A DNA stretch of 64,000 nucleotides from Schaalia suimastitidis DSM 15538 (GTDB lineage Bacteria > Actinomycetota > Actinomycetes > Actinomycetales > Actinomycetaceae). The notes beneath the pieces are model-generated. The model saw only the letters and a list, made by a program, of their open reading frames with translations, made no database searches and was not told where the DNA came from. Numbering within the stretch: position 1 is the stretch's first letter; each line of letters opens with the position of its first letter. Both the position numbers and the translations under genes were made by a program. Shown one piece after another: positions 20,228 to 29,579 of the stretch. The stretch is from NCBI RefSeq assembly GCF_000429105.1, contig NZ_AUBF01000007.1, forward strand, positions 1 through 64,000. Direction: 5' to 3'.

Positions 20228-21220
20228 ATGGACATTGATGCGCTAAGAGCCGCACGGAGAGACAACTGGAATCGTCTACATACGTTGTGCAGAAAAGGTC
20301 GGCTAAGTGGCGCTGAAATCGATGAACTAGCTGCGCTTTACCGGCAAGGAACCGCTGATTTAGCCGATGTGCGTGCGCTGAGTCCTGACACGGATGTGAT
20401 CCGTCAGCTTTCAGCTGACCTTGCTCAGGCGCGTGGGCGACTCACAGGCACACAGGGAGCCTCAGCTGCCGCGATTTCACGCTGGTTTCGACTGTCCCTT
20501 CCGTCTGCGCTCTACCAAATTCGCTGGTGGACTCTAGGCGTCATGGGCGCATTTATCTTCATCGCCGCTATCCAAGTGTGGTGGCTGATACGTGACCCCC
20601 ATGTTTTCACCTATATGGGGTCAGCCAGTGAACTTGAAGCCTTCGCTAAAGACGATTTCGTTGCCTACTACAGCCAAGATACACATGCGCAATTTGGCGC
20701 CTCGGTGTGGCTCAATAACGCACTGATCGCAGTCGAGTGCGTAGGCGCCGGTGTCACCGGTATTTTCCCGGTGTATGTGCTGATCAATAACGCGATATCA
20801 ATTGGACAGACAGCTGCAGTTGTTATCGAATACGGCGGTTGGTGGCATTTTTTCCGTTTTATTCTGCCGCACGGCATACCTGAACTCACCGCAATCTTCA
20901 TCGCAGGTGCAGCTGGGTTGCGTGTCTTTTGGACGTTGCTGGTTCCAGGATCATTAACACGGGGACGTGCTGTTGGTATTGCTGGACGCACGATGGTGAC
21001 TGTGGCTGGGGGCCTTGTGATATTGCTCTTTGTCTCAGGTGTCCTGGAGGGCTTTGTCACGCCGTCGGCACTACCAGACTGGTTCAAAATTACACTTGGT
21101 GCGTTGGTCACAGGCGGTGTGTGGGTGTATACCTGGGTGATTGGTGGCAATGCCTATAAGGCAGGCTACACCGGTGACGTCCAATACGATGCCGGGTACG
21201 AGGCGCCAACAGCCGCGTAG
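20228..21220 (+). CDS. Stage II sporulation protein M (SpoIIM) family membrane protein
   Basis: A 330-residue protein. The N-terminus is a soluble helical part (RDNWNRLHTL, LYRQGTADLADVRAL), followed by five or six membrane helices including IRWWTLGVMGAFIFI and the conserved HGIPELTAIFIAGAAGL (about 217-233), a signature of the SpoIIM/DUF95 family. In non-sporulating actinobacteria such proteins accompany MoxR-DUF58-RDD clusters and probably work in envelope stress; the mechanism is unknown. The ATG at 20228 has no Shine-Dalgarno sequence, so the mRNA may be leaderless. Confidence 0.88.
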   Translation: MDIDALRAARRDNWNRLHTLCRKGRLSGAEIDELAALYRQGTADLADVRALSPDTDVIRQLSADLAQARGRLTGTQGASAAAISRWFRLSLPSALYQIRWWTLGVMGAFIFIAAIQVWWLIRDPHVFTYMGSASELEAFAKDDFVAYYSQDTHAQFGASVWLNNALIAVECVGAGVTGIFPVYVLINNAISIGQTAAVVIEYGGWWHFFRFILPHGIPELTAIFIAGAAGLRVFWTLLVPGSLTRGRAVGIAGRTMVTVAGGLVILLFVSGVLEGFVTPSALPDWFKITLGALVTGGVWVYTWVIGGNAYKAGYTGDVQYDAGYEAPTAA

Positions 21221-21300
21221 TGCCGGTAGCGTGCGGCCTTCGCCTTTTCGCCATACCCTGCGGTGACTTGCCTATAATCCGCCGCGAAGTGCAGTATGTT

Positions 21301-21322
21301 ACGCATACGCATACGCATACGC
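21301..21322. repeat. Hexanucleotide ACGCAT repeat in the SpoIIM-DUF58 spacer
   Basis: Three and two-thirds perfect copies of ACGCAT lie between the convergent SpoIIM and DUF58 genes. The 188-base spacer (21221-21408) holds no credible open frame and no clear terminator hairpin. Confidence 0.85.
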
Positions 21323-21408
21323 CAGTGTCGCGGACCGTCTACAGCAGCGACGCTCCTGTGTGGCGACCTCACGTATCCGCTTGCACCGCCAGAGCGTAAC
21401 GGTGATGA

Positions 21409-22746
21409 CTACAGACGACCTGCCTTCTTTAATTCGATATACAGATCTGACAAGCGTGCGGCCAAACGACCCGCATCTACATCAGCAACAACCGCGCCTT
21501 GGCGACGCAAATCCTGCGCGCCATGCGCTGTTTCCCGCAACACCGAAGCGGCCGATGCAGCACTGAATACATCACCGCTGCCGTCACGTCCCTGCGCCAA
21601 GGCAGTGACAGTCGGATCCTGTGCGCTTGCCACAATGACCGTATGGGACCGCAAGAGGATTTGAACCGCCTCGGAAAGCTCTGGATCTGTGCCAGCGGGA
21701 GGTAATTCCGTCAAAAGAACCACGCACGCAGCATGACGAACCGTGCGGCCCACCTCAGCGACAACCAACTTCCAGTCGATGGGCTGCAACGAGGCCGAGA
21801 CATCCACTAGCGAGGATGCGCACTGCTGAAGCAAACCGGGGCCACGAATCCCACTGACACGGGCACGCACCTCACGGTCAATCGCAAGGAAATGCACCTG
21901 ATCACCCGCGCGGTCAGCGAGGGCACCCAGCAACAATGCAGCCTCGATGCCCGCATCGATGCGCGGCGCAGCACCTAAATCGAGAGCATTCGCATCCTCA
22001 GCGACATCTCGAGGTGCCCCAAGGAGCAAAGCACCAGAACGTCCTGCATCCAACACAATGACGACGTGCCGGTCACGTTCAGGTCGCCAGGTACGTACCA
22101 CTAATTCGGGGGTGCGGGCCGATGCACGCCAATCAATGTCACGTGGATCATCGCCACGCACATACTCGCGCAGTGAATCGAATTCGGTACCAGGGCCCCG
22201 TAAAACGGTTGCTGTCGAACCTTCAAGTTCGTGTAGGCGCGCCAGTCGTGACGGAAGGAGCCGACGTGCCCGAAACTCAGGCAACACCGAAATCTTCAAT
22301 GGAGCAACCAAGGATATTTGGCGCGCAGCTACACCCAACGGTCCCCACACGCGCAGGGTGACACGATCTGCCGCACGTGTTCCACGCCGCTGAGGCGTTA
22401 AGGTCGTGACGACTCGAACCGTGTCACCACCAGGCAAAAGAGCGTGGTGGTGGGCCGGTGTTGGATGAGTCGACGGCGGCCACGCATCACGAATATGCAG
22501 ACGAATACCGCGCTTCGTAGGGTTGGTAATCGTGACAATCGACTCGGTGTGCTCGTCCGCCCGCAGTGTTTCCGTTACTTCGCGTTCTACCCGCAACAGA
22601 CGCGGCGACAACGCCAAATACAGGTCAAGAGCACACACCACAAGGACAAGGAACAGCCACCCCCATGCCAGCGCGTGGGTGGGGATAAATACCAGGGGAA
22701 TCACCCCGACGGCAGCCAAAGCTGCCGCACGCCACGACAGTGCCAT
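21409..22746 (-). CDS. DUF58 domain-containing protein
   Basis: A 445-residue membrane-anchored protein: two N-terminal helices (about 8-46), a beta-rich region, and the DUF58 core with EFDSLREYVRGDDPRDIDWRASAR around residues 188-211 and a VWA-like segment starting VVIVLDAGRSG. DUF58 proteins work with MoxR ATPases as chaperone-like pairs. The start overlaps the MoxR stop by one base (TGATG), so the two are translationally coupled. Confidence 0.9.
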   Translation of the reverse strand: MALSWRAAALAAVGVIPLVFIPTHALAWGWLFLVLVVCALDLYLALSPRLLRVEREVTETLRADEHTESIVTITNPTKRGIRLHIRDAWPPSTHPTPAHHHALLPGGDTVRVVTTLTPQRRGTRAADRVTLRVWGPLGVAARQISLVAPLKISVLPEFRARRLLPSRLARLHELEGSTATVLRGPGTEFDSLREYVRGDDPRDIDWRASARTPELVVRTWRPERDRHVVIVLDAGRSGALLLGAPRDVAEDANALDLGAAPRIDAGIEAALLLGALADRAGDQVHFLAIDREVRARVSGIRGPGLLQQCASSLVDVSASLQPIDWKLVVAEVGRTVRHAACVVLLTELPPAGTDPELSEAVQILLRSHTVIVASAQDPTVTALAQGRDGSGDVFSAASAASVLRETAHGAQDLRRQGAVVADVDAGRLAARLSDLYIELKKAGRL

Positions 22747-23975
22747 CAGCGTGGTACCGGCACCTGCGCGAGCAGGCCCTCAATAACTGCGCGAGCGGTG
22801 ATACCTTCAAGTTCTGCTTCGGCACGCAACCCTACGCGGTGTGCCAAGGTCGCCACAGCCATTGCTTTGACATCGTCAGGGGTGACGTAGGCGCGTCCCT
22901 GAAGGAATGCCCACACGCGACACGTGCGCAATAGGGCGGTTGCGCCACGAGGCGATACACCCAAACGTAGGGACGGTGAGGTACGTGTGGCGCGCACAAG
23001 GTCAACGATATACCCGAGCACCTCGGGTGCAACCTCCACTTTCGCGGCAGCTTGGCGGGCCGCACGAATTTGCTGTGGACCAGCGACAGCACGCACCCCA
23101 GCTTCAGGTAGGGACAATGGGTCAAAACCTGCCTGGTGTCGGCTAATTACTTCGATTTCTTCGTCCCTAGCAGGAAGCGGCAACTCTAATTTCACTAAGA
23201 AACGGTCGAGTTGTGCCTCAGGCAGCGGGTAGGTGCCTTCGTATTCAACGGGGTTTTGTGTGGCGATCACCATGAACGGATCGTCAAGGCGATGTGTATG
23301 CCCATCAACGCTGACCTGTCGCTCTTCCATGGCTTCCAGAAGCGCAGACTGTGTCTTTGGAGGTGTGCGGTTGATTTCGTCAGCCAGCAGAAGATTGGTG
23401 AAAACCGGGCCCGGACGGAACTCGAAAGAGCTCGTCCCACCATCCCACACCAGAGATCCTGTGATATCGGCGGGCATGAGGTCCGGAGTGAATTGGACGC
23501 GAGACATGTCAAGGTCCAATGCAGTGGCAACGGTACGCACAAGCAGCGTTTTCGCTACGCCAGGCACACCTTCAAGGAGCGCATGGCCACCAGCAACAAG
23601 GGCAATGACAATACCGGTCACAGCATTGTCTTGGCCGACGACGGCCTTGCCAATTTCGGCCCGCAAGGCAACCAGGGCAGCACGTGCAGCTAAACCTGCG
23701 TCGTCAAGTACTGGTGTGGGGGGTGTCGAGGCGGCAGCAGCGTGCGCTGATGCGGTTGCGGTCGCCCCATGTGCGGCCACTGTAGGAAGTGGCGCTTGGG
23801 TGGGAAGCCCTGAAGGTGCCGGAAGCGCTGTCGGAACGGACTGAGGAGCGCCTGAGGGGGCTGCCTGCGATGGTGTACCGGGCGCATATGGCGAGGGGTG
23901 GGTGGGTGCCTGTCCGGTCGCGTAAGGATGCGCACCTGGTGAGGGAGGTTGCATTGGTTGTTGAGGTTCAGTCAC
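22746..23975 (-). CDS. MoxR-family AAA+ ATPase
   Basis: A 409-residue ATPase with Walker A EGVPGVAKT (135-143), Walker B LLLADE (195-200) and the family-typical NRTPPKTQSALLEAM after it. Residues 1-90 are a Pro/Ala/Gln-rich tail, longer than in most MoxR proteins. MoxR ATPases remodel or activate partner proteins, here probably the VWA-like DUF58 protein encoded next. Its start overlaps the DUF4350 gene by eight bases. Confidence 0.92.
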   Translation of the reverse strand: MTEPQQPMQPPSPGAHPYATGQAPTHPSPYAPGTPSQAAPSGAPQSVPTALPAPSGLPTQAPLPTVAAHGATATASAHAAAASTPPTPVLDDAGLAARAALVALRAEIGKAVVGQDNAVTGIVIALVAGGHALLEGVPGVAKTLLVRTVATALDLDMSRVQFTPDLMPADITGSLVWDGGTSSFEFRPGPVFTNLLLADEINRTPPKTQSALLEAMEERQVSVDGHTHRLDDPFMVIATQNPVEYEGTYPLPEAQLDRFLVKLELPLPARDEEIEVISRHQAGFDPLSLPEAGVRAVAGPQQIRAARQAAAKVEVAPEVLGYIVDLVRATRTSPSLRLGVSPRGATALLRTCRVWAFLQGRAYVTPDDVKAMAVATLAHRVGLRAEAELEGITARAVIEGLLAQVPVPR

Positions 23976-25113
23976 GGGTCAGACTCTTTTCTATCTCGGA
24001 CAGGGCGTTACTTAAAGCGTAAAGCTCAGCTTTGGTCTGTGGAGGATTTCCCCACAGTGTCTGGTAGGTCCATTCGGGATTTAGTCCGCGCCCAGTCAGT
24101 GCACGATGGAGCTCCTCAGCGGTGCTTGTTCGTGACAGTCCGAGGCGCCGACAGAGACGATCGGCACTCTCATGTCGTAGCAGCTGCGCGGTGTGCGCGT
24201 AGTCTCGCGACGATTTGAGCAGACGTCCTTTTCCGATCACCGTTTCGGCGGCAGGCACGGGGGTGGCAAGATCCTCATGGACGAGGCGACCCAACCGGCG
24301 TCCGTAGGCGACAGCAAGCAGAAGGGTGGCTCCTGTCAGCACCACGATCCACGGATTGAGGAAGGTTGGTGAGAAATCGGGTGGGTCTGTCATATCGTCA
24401 GAAAACGATGGGATAAACCATGCCACATGCTGGGTGCGTCCTAAGGCATTGATTGCTAGCGCGGCATTGCCGTGCTCAGCAATAAAATCGTTTGTCACCA
24501 GCTTTGAGTCGCCAATGACTGCACGCCACAAGCCGCCAGTGTCGCGCTCTGCGTAGGCATAAACGCCCGATTCAAGCGGAAAACAACCAGTCCAGGTGGA
24601 ATCACTGAGAGTGACACCGTAGCCACGAGGAGAGATCATTTCTGCTTTGGTTGCTGCCGACGAGTGACATGAAGGCTGAAGTGGATGTCCGTCTTGCAGC
24701 CAGGTGGCCTGTGGCGTCACCTTGCCTTCAATTTCGGTGGTGTACAGCGTCTCAACACCGATGTACACCACCGAAGGTAGGGCCTCCATCGCATCGGTCA
24801 CCTCAGCACTCATCCGGGAGGGAAGGACGACAGCGACGGTTGCGCCTTCCTGCCCAAGTTTTTGAGCGTGGAGTCCGTTTTGTGCGACCGTGACCTTGAC
24901 ACCGTGGTCCTGCAGTACGCGAGCAAGTGCTTGCGCGCCGTTACCTCCAGCGTTATTCGCAGAGTAAGGGACGGTATCTGATGCAACTGAGGGAATCCAA
25001 ATGAGGCCAATAATGCCAAAGAGAATAATGCCTGCAATAGCTGCCGCCGCTTTGACGCGACCACTGAACGTGCGGGCGGTGGGAGTGATCACCGTGGACT
25101 GTGTGGCGCGCAT
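23968..25113 (-). CDS. DUF4350 domain-containing membrane protein
   Basis: A 381-residue protein with one N-terminal helix (AAAAIAGIILFGIIGLIWI, about 22-40), an extracytoplasmic DUF4350 domain (YSANNAGGNGAQALARVLQD), and a second helix near 265 (WIVVLTGATLLLAVAYGRRLGRL) leading to a cytoplasmic tail. It is always seen with MoxR, DUF58 and DUF4129 genes in actinobacteria. Function is unknown. The one-base overlap with the DUF4129 stop points to coupling. Confidence 0.85.
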   Translation of the reverse strand: MRATQSTVITPTARTFSGRVKAAAAIAGIILFGIIGLIWIPSVASDTVPYSANNAGGNGAQALARVLQDHGVKVTVAQNGLHAQKLGQEGATVAVVLPSRMSAEVTDAMEALPSVVYIGVETLYTTEIEGKVTPQATWLQDGHPLQPSCHSSAATKAEMISPRGYGVTLSDSTWTGCFPLESGVYAYAERDTGGLWRAVIGDSKLVTNDFIAEHGNAALAINALGRTQHVAWFIPSFSDDMTDPPDFSPTFLNPWIVVLTGATLLLAVAYGRRLGRLVHEDLATPVPAAETVIGKGRLLKSSRDYAHTAQLLRHESADRLCRRLGLSRTSTAEELHRALTGRGLNPEWTYQTLWGNPPQTKAELYALSNALSEIEKSLTRD

Positions 25114-25739
25114 CAGGGGCGACCTCCTGCGCCTAACACACCTGTGGCAACCCCGAAGCGTTCACTGAGCGCGACGACTTGCCGCGTCATCGCCTCGTCA
25201 GCAGATGCATCGCCGTAACGTACAGCGTCAAAAGAAGCAGCAGCGGTGAGGAATTGATCGCGGTCGGCAGGCACAGCGCGGGCCGCAGCAATGGCCGCCT
25301 CGTGTGCAGTCACGCCTGGCCCGTCCTTCAACATGCCGCGCTCGGCGAGCGAAAGGACGAGGATACGGAAGGCCCAGACTAATGCGTTATCCCATTCCTT
25401 GGCTTGGATTGCCAACGCGAGGTGCTGCTGCGCTTGAAGGAGGCTGACAGCCTCCCCATCAAAAACAGCTCCAGACTTGCGATGGCGAGCAAGACGAACC
25501 GGATTAAATAGGACGATTGCAACAGCGACAATCACTGCCAAGGCAAAACCGATCAGTAACCAGAATTCCAGCGGTGGTGGCGTTCCACCACCTTCGAGTG
25601 CGTCAGCAATCCACTGTAAAATCCGGCGGATAAAACGCGTCAATGGGGTGAGCTCGTCACTGTACTCTGGTTTGGCCAGCTCATCGAACACCCACCGCTG
25701 AGCTTCATCCTTATCAGGGGTGACTGCGAGGAACAACAT
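25113..25739 (-). CDS. DUF4129 domain-containing membrane protein
   Basis: A 208-residue protein with one membrane helix (FWLLIGFALAVIVAVAIVLF, about 59-78) and a cytoplasmic DUF4129 domain (AIQAKEWDNALVWAFRILVLSLAERG). The C-terminal domain resembles the transglutaminase-associated part of MoxR-cluster proteins. It starts two bases after the stop of the upstream membrane protein gene, as part of a five-gene minus-strand operon. Confidence 0.85.
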   Translation of the reverse strand: MLFLAVTPDKDEAQRWVFDELAKPEYSDELTPLTRFIRRILQWIADALEGGGTPPPLEFWLLIGFALAVIVAVAIVLFNPVRLARHRKSGAVFDGEAVSLLQAQQHLALAIQAKEWDNALVWAFRILVLSLAERGMLKDGPGVTAHEAAIAAARAVPADRDQFLTAAASFDAVRYGDASADEAMTRQVVALSERFGVATGVLGAGGRP

Positions 25740-25741
25740 TG

Positions 25742-27082
25742 TCAGTGCCGCGCGGCCTCAGCAAGAACAGGTGCAAGCCCTTCTGAAGTCATGCGTTGGT
25801 CCAGGTACATCAGCGTGAGGAAACCAGCGGTCATCGGTGCGACGAAGCCAAGGACAATGTACTGCAATGTGCTGCTCACCGCGATGCTGAGGGCAGGACC
25901 TGAAAAGACCGAAAGCAGCCCCGTCAGGATGCCGATGACGCCACCGAGGATGCCAGCGGCAAGGCCTGTTACCAAGGTGAGGAGAATGTAACGACCGCAT
26001 GTCTTCCAGAAAGCACCCTTGGTCAAACTCCACGACCGTTTCAGTGAATTCACAGGACCTTGATGTTCAAGGACGGTAATCGTCGGAGTGTAGATTAACC
26101 GCATACTAATGAAGAATGAGCCGCCAATGGCGAGTGCAAAGATGAGGAATGTAATACCGACGGTCACAGCCACCACGGAGACATCAGACGCACCTGCGAA
26201 ATAGAACATGATGCCTGGAATGACCAAAACCACCATAGGTGCAAGTGACGCCAGAGCAGTGAGCAGTGTGGTACCAATCAGCGCACCAATACGAGGACGC
26301 AAACGCTCCCACGTCTGTGTCACGGTGAGGACACGACCCAAGACCAGTTCACTAACTGCCACTGCCAACATACCCGACAAGAATGCGGTGGTAACTGTGA
26401 CTATTGCGCCCTGAACAAGACTGGCCATAAGGGTACTGCTGAGCAAAGAAGCGAAGAAAGTCAGATCGTCGTTAACGGCAGCAGTGGGGTCTTCCAACGT
26501 CGACAAGAAATCGCCGAAGACAAAATACGACATTACGCCTATCACAACACCAGCGATCGTCATTAGTGCGACTGAGAAGCCAAACATGACAGTCGGGTTT
26601 GAACGAATGGCGCGGAAGGTTCCCTCAAAGAGGTCCCCAACCCCCAAGGGCCTCAGTGGAATAATGCCTGGACGGTCGGGTTGGGTCCACATCGTTGAAG
26701 CTGGCGCAGGTGCGTAAGAGCCAGCAGTAGCTGCGTCGGCCTGCCCACCCCATGCTGGCGGAGGCGGAGGCGTCCCCCAACTGGAGGTCTGATTCTGTGG
26801 CTGCTGACTTTGGGGCTGCGCAGCGCTCCAGCCGGGTTGATACGGGTCCGCCTGAGGCGCAGCGAACTGCGGTGAAGGAGGTGTTTCCTGCGGAGCGCTC
26901 CAGTCCTGTGGGTAGGGCGTTGCTTGTGAGGGCACGCTTGACGGCTGCGTCGGCATGGAAAAAGGCTGAGGGACAGCAGCTTGACCGTAATGTGTGTCAT
27001 ATTGTGTGGCAGGAGCAGGGGGTGTCCACGTCGGTTCTTGGCCCGAAGTCCACGAGTTTTCCGAGCCTGAAGTGTTACTCAT
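25742..27082 (-). CDS. Six-helix membrane protein, glycerophosphoryl diester phosphodiesterase membrane-domain type
   Basis: A 446-residue protein. Residues 1-135 are a Pro/Gln/Ser-rich cytoplasmic region; after RPGIIPLRPLGVGDLFEGTF come about six membrane helices of the GDPD membrane-domain family (MLAVAVSELVLGR; SLKRSWSLTKGAFWKTCGRY). No phosphodiesterase catalytic domain is present. It heads the DUF4129-DUF4350-MoxR-DUF58 operon, as in many actinobacteria. The start at 27082 is chosen for AGAGGA upstream; an in-frame start at 27127 has no such site. Confidence 0.8.
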   Translation of the reverse strand: MSNTSGSENSWTSGQEPTWTPPAPATQYDTHYGQAAVPQPFSMPTQPSSVPSQATPYPQDWSAPQETPPSPQFAAPQADPYQPGWSAAQPQSQQPQNQTSSWGTPPPPPAWGGQADAATAGSYAPAPASTMWTQPDRPGIIPLRPLGVGDLFEGTFRAIRSNPTVMFGFSVALMTIAGVVIGVMSYFVFGDFLSTLEDPTAAVNDDLTFFASLLSSTLMASLVQGAIVTVTTAFLSGMLAVAVSELVLGRVLTVTQTWERLRPRIGALIGTTLLTALASLAPMVVLVIPGIMFYFAGASDVSVVAVTVGITFLIFALAIGGSFFISMRLIYTPTITVLEHQGPVNSLKRSWSLTKGAFWKTCGRYILLTLVTGLAAGILGGVIGILTGLLSVFSGPALSIAVSSTLQYIVLGFVAPMTAGFLTLMYLDQRMTSEGLAPVLAEAARH

Positions 27083-27283
27083 AAATATCCTCTCGTTGCC
27101 ACCAACTGGTGAAGGAGCCGTCACCATGAGACAACGGCCGCATATTGCTACCGCATCTATCGTGCCACGACGTGCCCACAGTTGCGTCCTGTCTCACCGG
27201 GAAAGACACAAATTGCCATAAAAATTCGAACCTTTTCTCTCAACTAACGTGCATTGGCGGGCAAGTCGTGACACGATCGTTAC

Positions 27284-27964
27284 ATGAGTTCGCACATCCT
27301 CGTCGTCGATGACGATGTCGCATTGGCAGAAATGATCGGCATTGTCCTTCAGTCAGAAGGCTTCACCGTGTCTGAATGCGCTGATGGGGCAGCGGCGCTA
27401 GAAACATTTCGAAAAGTTGCGCCAGACTTGGTTCTTCTCGACGTCATGCTTCCAGGTATTGACGGCATTGAAATATGTCGCCTTATCCGTGAAGAATCTG
27501 ATGTGCCCGTCGTTATGCTGACCGCTCGATCGGATACCACCGACGTCGTTGCCGGCCTTGAAGCCGGCGCGGATGACTACGTGCCGAAACCTTTCAAGCC
27601 AAAGGAACTTGTTGCCCGCGTCCGTGCACGCCTGCGTGGCCGCGACGACACCAGCGAAGAATTGCTCAAACTTGGCAGCATCATTGTCGACGTCTCTGGT
27701 CACGTGGTGCGTCGCAACGGCGAAGTGATTCCCCTGACACCCCTGGAATTCGATCTTCTTGTTGCCCTTGGGCGTGCGCCGTGGCGGGTGTTCTCGCGTG
27801 AAGAACTACTTGAACGTGTGTGGGGCTATCGACATGCTGCCGATACGCGCTTGGTCAACGTGCACGTCCAGCGTCTGCGTTCCAAAATTGAACGTGACCC
27901 AGAAAAGCCTGAGGTCATCGTCACTGTTCGAGGCGTAGGCTACCGTGCAGGAAATGCCTCCTAA
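27284..27964 (+). CDS. mtrA: Response regulator MtrA
   Basis: An OmpR/PhoB-type regulator of 226 residues with acidic pocket VVDDD (7-11), phospho-acceptor Asp53 (LLDVMLPG), Lys of PKPFKPKEL near 102, and a winged helix ending in RGVGYRAG. MtrA controls wall metabolism and division in actinobacteria. Identity is supported by the mtrB-lpqB neighbours and high similarity in the receiver domain. No Shine-Dalgarno sequence precedes the ATG. Its 3' end overlaps mtrB by about 20 bases. The 200-base gap to the divergent membrane protein gene must hold its promoter. Confidence 0.95.
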   Translation: MSSHILVVDDDVALAEMIGIVLQSEGFTVSECADGAAALETFRKVAPDLVLLDVMLPGIDGIEICRLIREESDVPVVMLTARSDTTDVVAGLEAGADDYVPKPFKPKELVARVRARLRGRDDTSEELLKLGSIIVDVSGHVVRRNGEVIPLTPLEFDLLVALGRAPWRVFSREELLERVWGYRHAADTRLVNVHVQRLRSKIERDPEKPEVIVTVRGVGYRAGNAS

Positions 27965-29579
27965 CCACACTCCCAGGCACACGCCTGCCGCACCTGCAGC
28001 GCTACGTCGCCTCGCCTCGGCAATTCGACGCTGGCGACCTGTCCGCGCTGTGCGTTCATCGTTGTCGCTGCGCGCTGCCGTGCTGATCACCGTTGCAGGC
28101 CTGCTGCTGATCACCGCATTCGGTGCCACCGTCTCAACACAGATGCGACACAATGTTTTCGACTCCAGACGCGAACAAGTACTTGAGGATGCGTCACTGA
28201 GATTCTCTTCCGCTCAAACAACCTTTGATCAATCAACCGCATCCAATGTTGATCAGGTACAAGAAGCGGCCCGCCAAGTGGTGGAAAGTATTAAGGCCTC
28301 CGCAGCAGGCGCAGGCGCAATCTCGGTCCTGCTCTTGCGCCCCGAAGCAGCCACATCCACCACGCGCATCAACGAAATCACCGACGCCTCCCTAGCCCAC
28401 GTCATTACCGCCCAGTTCCGAGACGCTCTGACAAGTTCCACAGTGCCGTACTGGCAATCAGTCGACATTGGGGGACACAGCTCTGTGAGCGCCGATCATG
28501 CGCCAGGTATCCTCGTTGGCACTCAGATACGACTGCCTCGTGTCGGTATTTACGAACTGTATATCGTCTACTCCCTTGCCGACGACCAATCAATGGTCGA
28601 CACCGTCATGAGGACACTTGCATTCACAGTTCTGCCCCTCGTTATCGCCGTTCCAGTAGGGGCATTCCTCATGCTTCACCACCTCATGCGGCCTGTACGA
28701 CGCACATCTCAAGCGGCAGCTCAACTTGCTGAGGGCAACCTGAGTGTACGCGTGCCCGCAAGTGGCCACGACGAAATGAGTGGGCTGGCTACCGCATTTA
28801 ACGACATGGCGTCCTCATTGTCTGAACAAATTAAGGAATACGACACGCTGTCAAAACTTCAGCAACGTTTTGTGTCCGATGTGTCGCACGAATTACGCAC
28901 GCCACTGACGACGATTCGCATGGCTGAAGAAATGATTTGGTCAGATCGCGACACTTTCCAGCCCATCACGAAACGTAGCGCTGAACTGCTCCATGACCAG
29001 GTTGAACGATTCGATTCGATGCTGTCAGATTTGCTGGAAATATCCCGCTATGACGCTCAATCAGCCCTGCTGGACCCAGAAAACACCGACATACGCCTCG
29101 TCGTCGCCAAAGTCGTCACCTCAGTTGAAGAACTCAGTGAACGCTTAGGTGTGCCCGTCACGGTGAACGACCCTGGTCTGCGCTGCGCAGCAGAAATTGA
29201 CGTGCGCCGCATTGAACGGGTGATGAGAAATCTCTTGGTGAACGCCCTTGAACATGCTGACGGTACCCGCGTCGAGATCGACATCGCTGCCAGTGAAGAC
29301 TCCATTGCTGTGCGAGTCCGCGACTACGGCGTGGGTATGACTGAAGACATCGCGCGGCGCGTCTTCGACCGTTTTTACCGTGCCGATCCTGCGCGCGCCC
29401 GCACCACCGGGGGAACAGGACTTGGCCTCGCCATCGCCAAAGAAGATGTGGCACTTCACGGCGGTTACCTTGAGGCCTATGGAAAACCCGGAAAGGGCGC
29501 CAGCTTTCTTATGACGTTGCCGCGTCTGGCAGGTCACGCACCGGCAATATGTCCACTGGAATTGTGGGAGGAGGTATGA
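27945..29579 (+). CDS. mtrB: Sensor histidine kinase MtrB
   Basis: A 544-residue membrane kinase: helix one near 44-64, an extracytoplasmic sensor domain (about 65-220), helix two near 222-244, a HAMP domain (RRTSQAAAQLAEGNLSVRV), the dimerisation histidine in DVSHELRTPL (His315), and ATPase motifs (RNLLVNALEHA, VRDYGVGM, GTGLGLAI). It phosphorylates MtrA. The GTG at 27945 lies inside mtrA; an ATG nine bases later is equally possible. The last codon overlaps the lpqB start (ATGA). Confidence 0.94.
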   Translation: MQEMPPNHTPRHTPAAPAALRRLASAIRRWRPVRAVRSSLSLRAAVLITVAGLLLITAFGATVSTQMRHNVFDSRREQVLEDASLRFSSAQTTFDQSTASNVDQVQEAARQVVESIKASAAGAGAISVLLLRPEAATSTTRINEITDASLAHVITAQFRDALTSSTVPYWQSVDIGGHSSVSADHAPGILVGTQIRLPRVGIYELYIVYSLADDQSMVDTVMRTLAFTVLPLVIAVPVGAFLMLHHLMRPVRRTSQAAAQLAEGNLSVRVPASGHDEMSGLATAFNDMASSLSEQIKEYDTLSKLQQRFVSDVSHELRTPLTTIRMAEEMIWSDRDTFQPITKRSAELLHDQVERFDSMLSDLLEISRYDAQSALLDPENTDIRLVVAKVVTSVEELSERLGVPVTVNDPGLRCAAEIDVRRIERVMRNLLVNALEHADGTRVEIDIAASEDSIAVRVRDYGVGMTEDIARRVFDRFYRADPARARTTGGTGLGLAIAKEDVALHGGYLEAYGKPGKGASFLMTLPRLAGHAPAICPLELWEEV

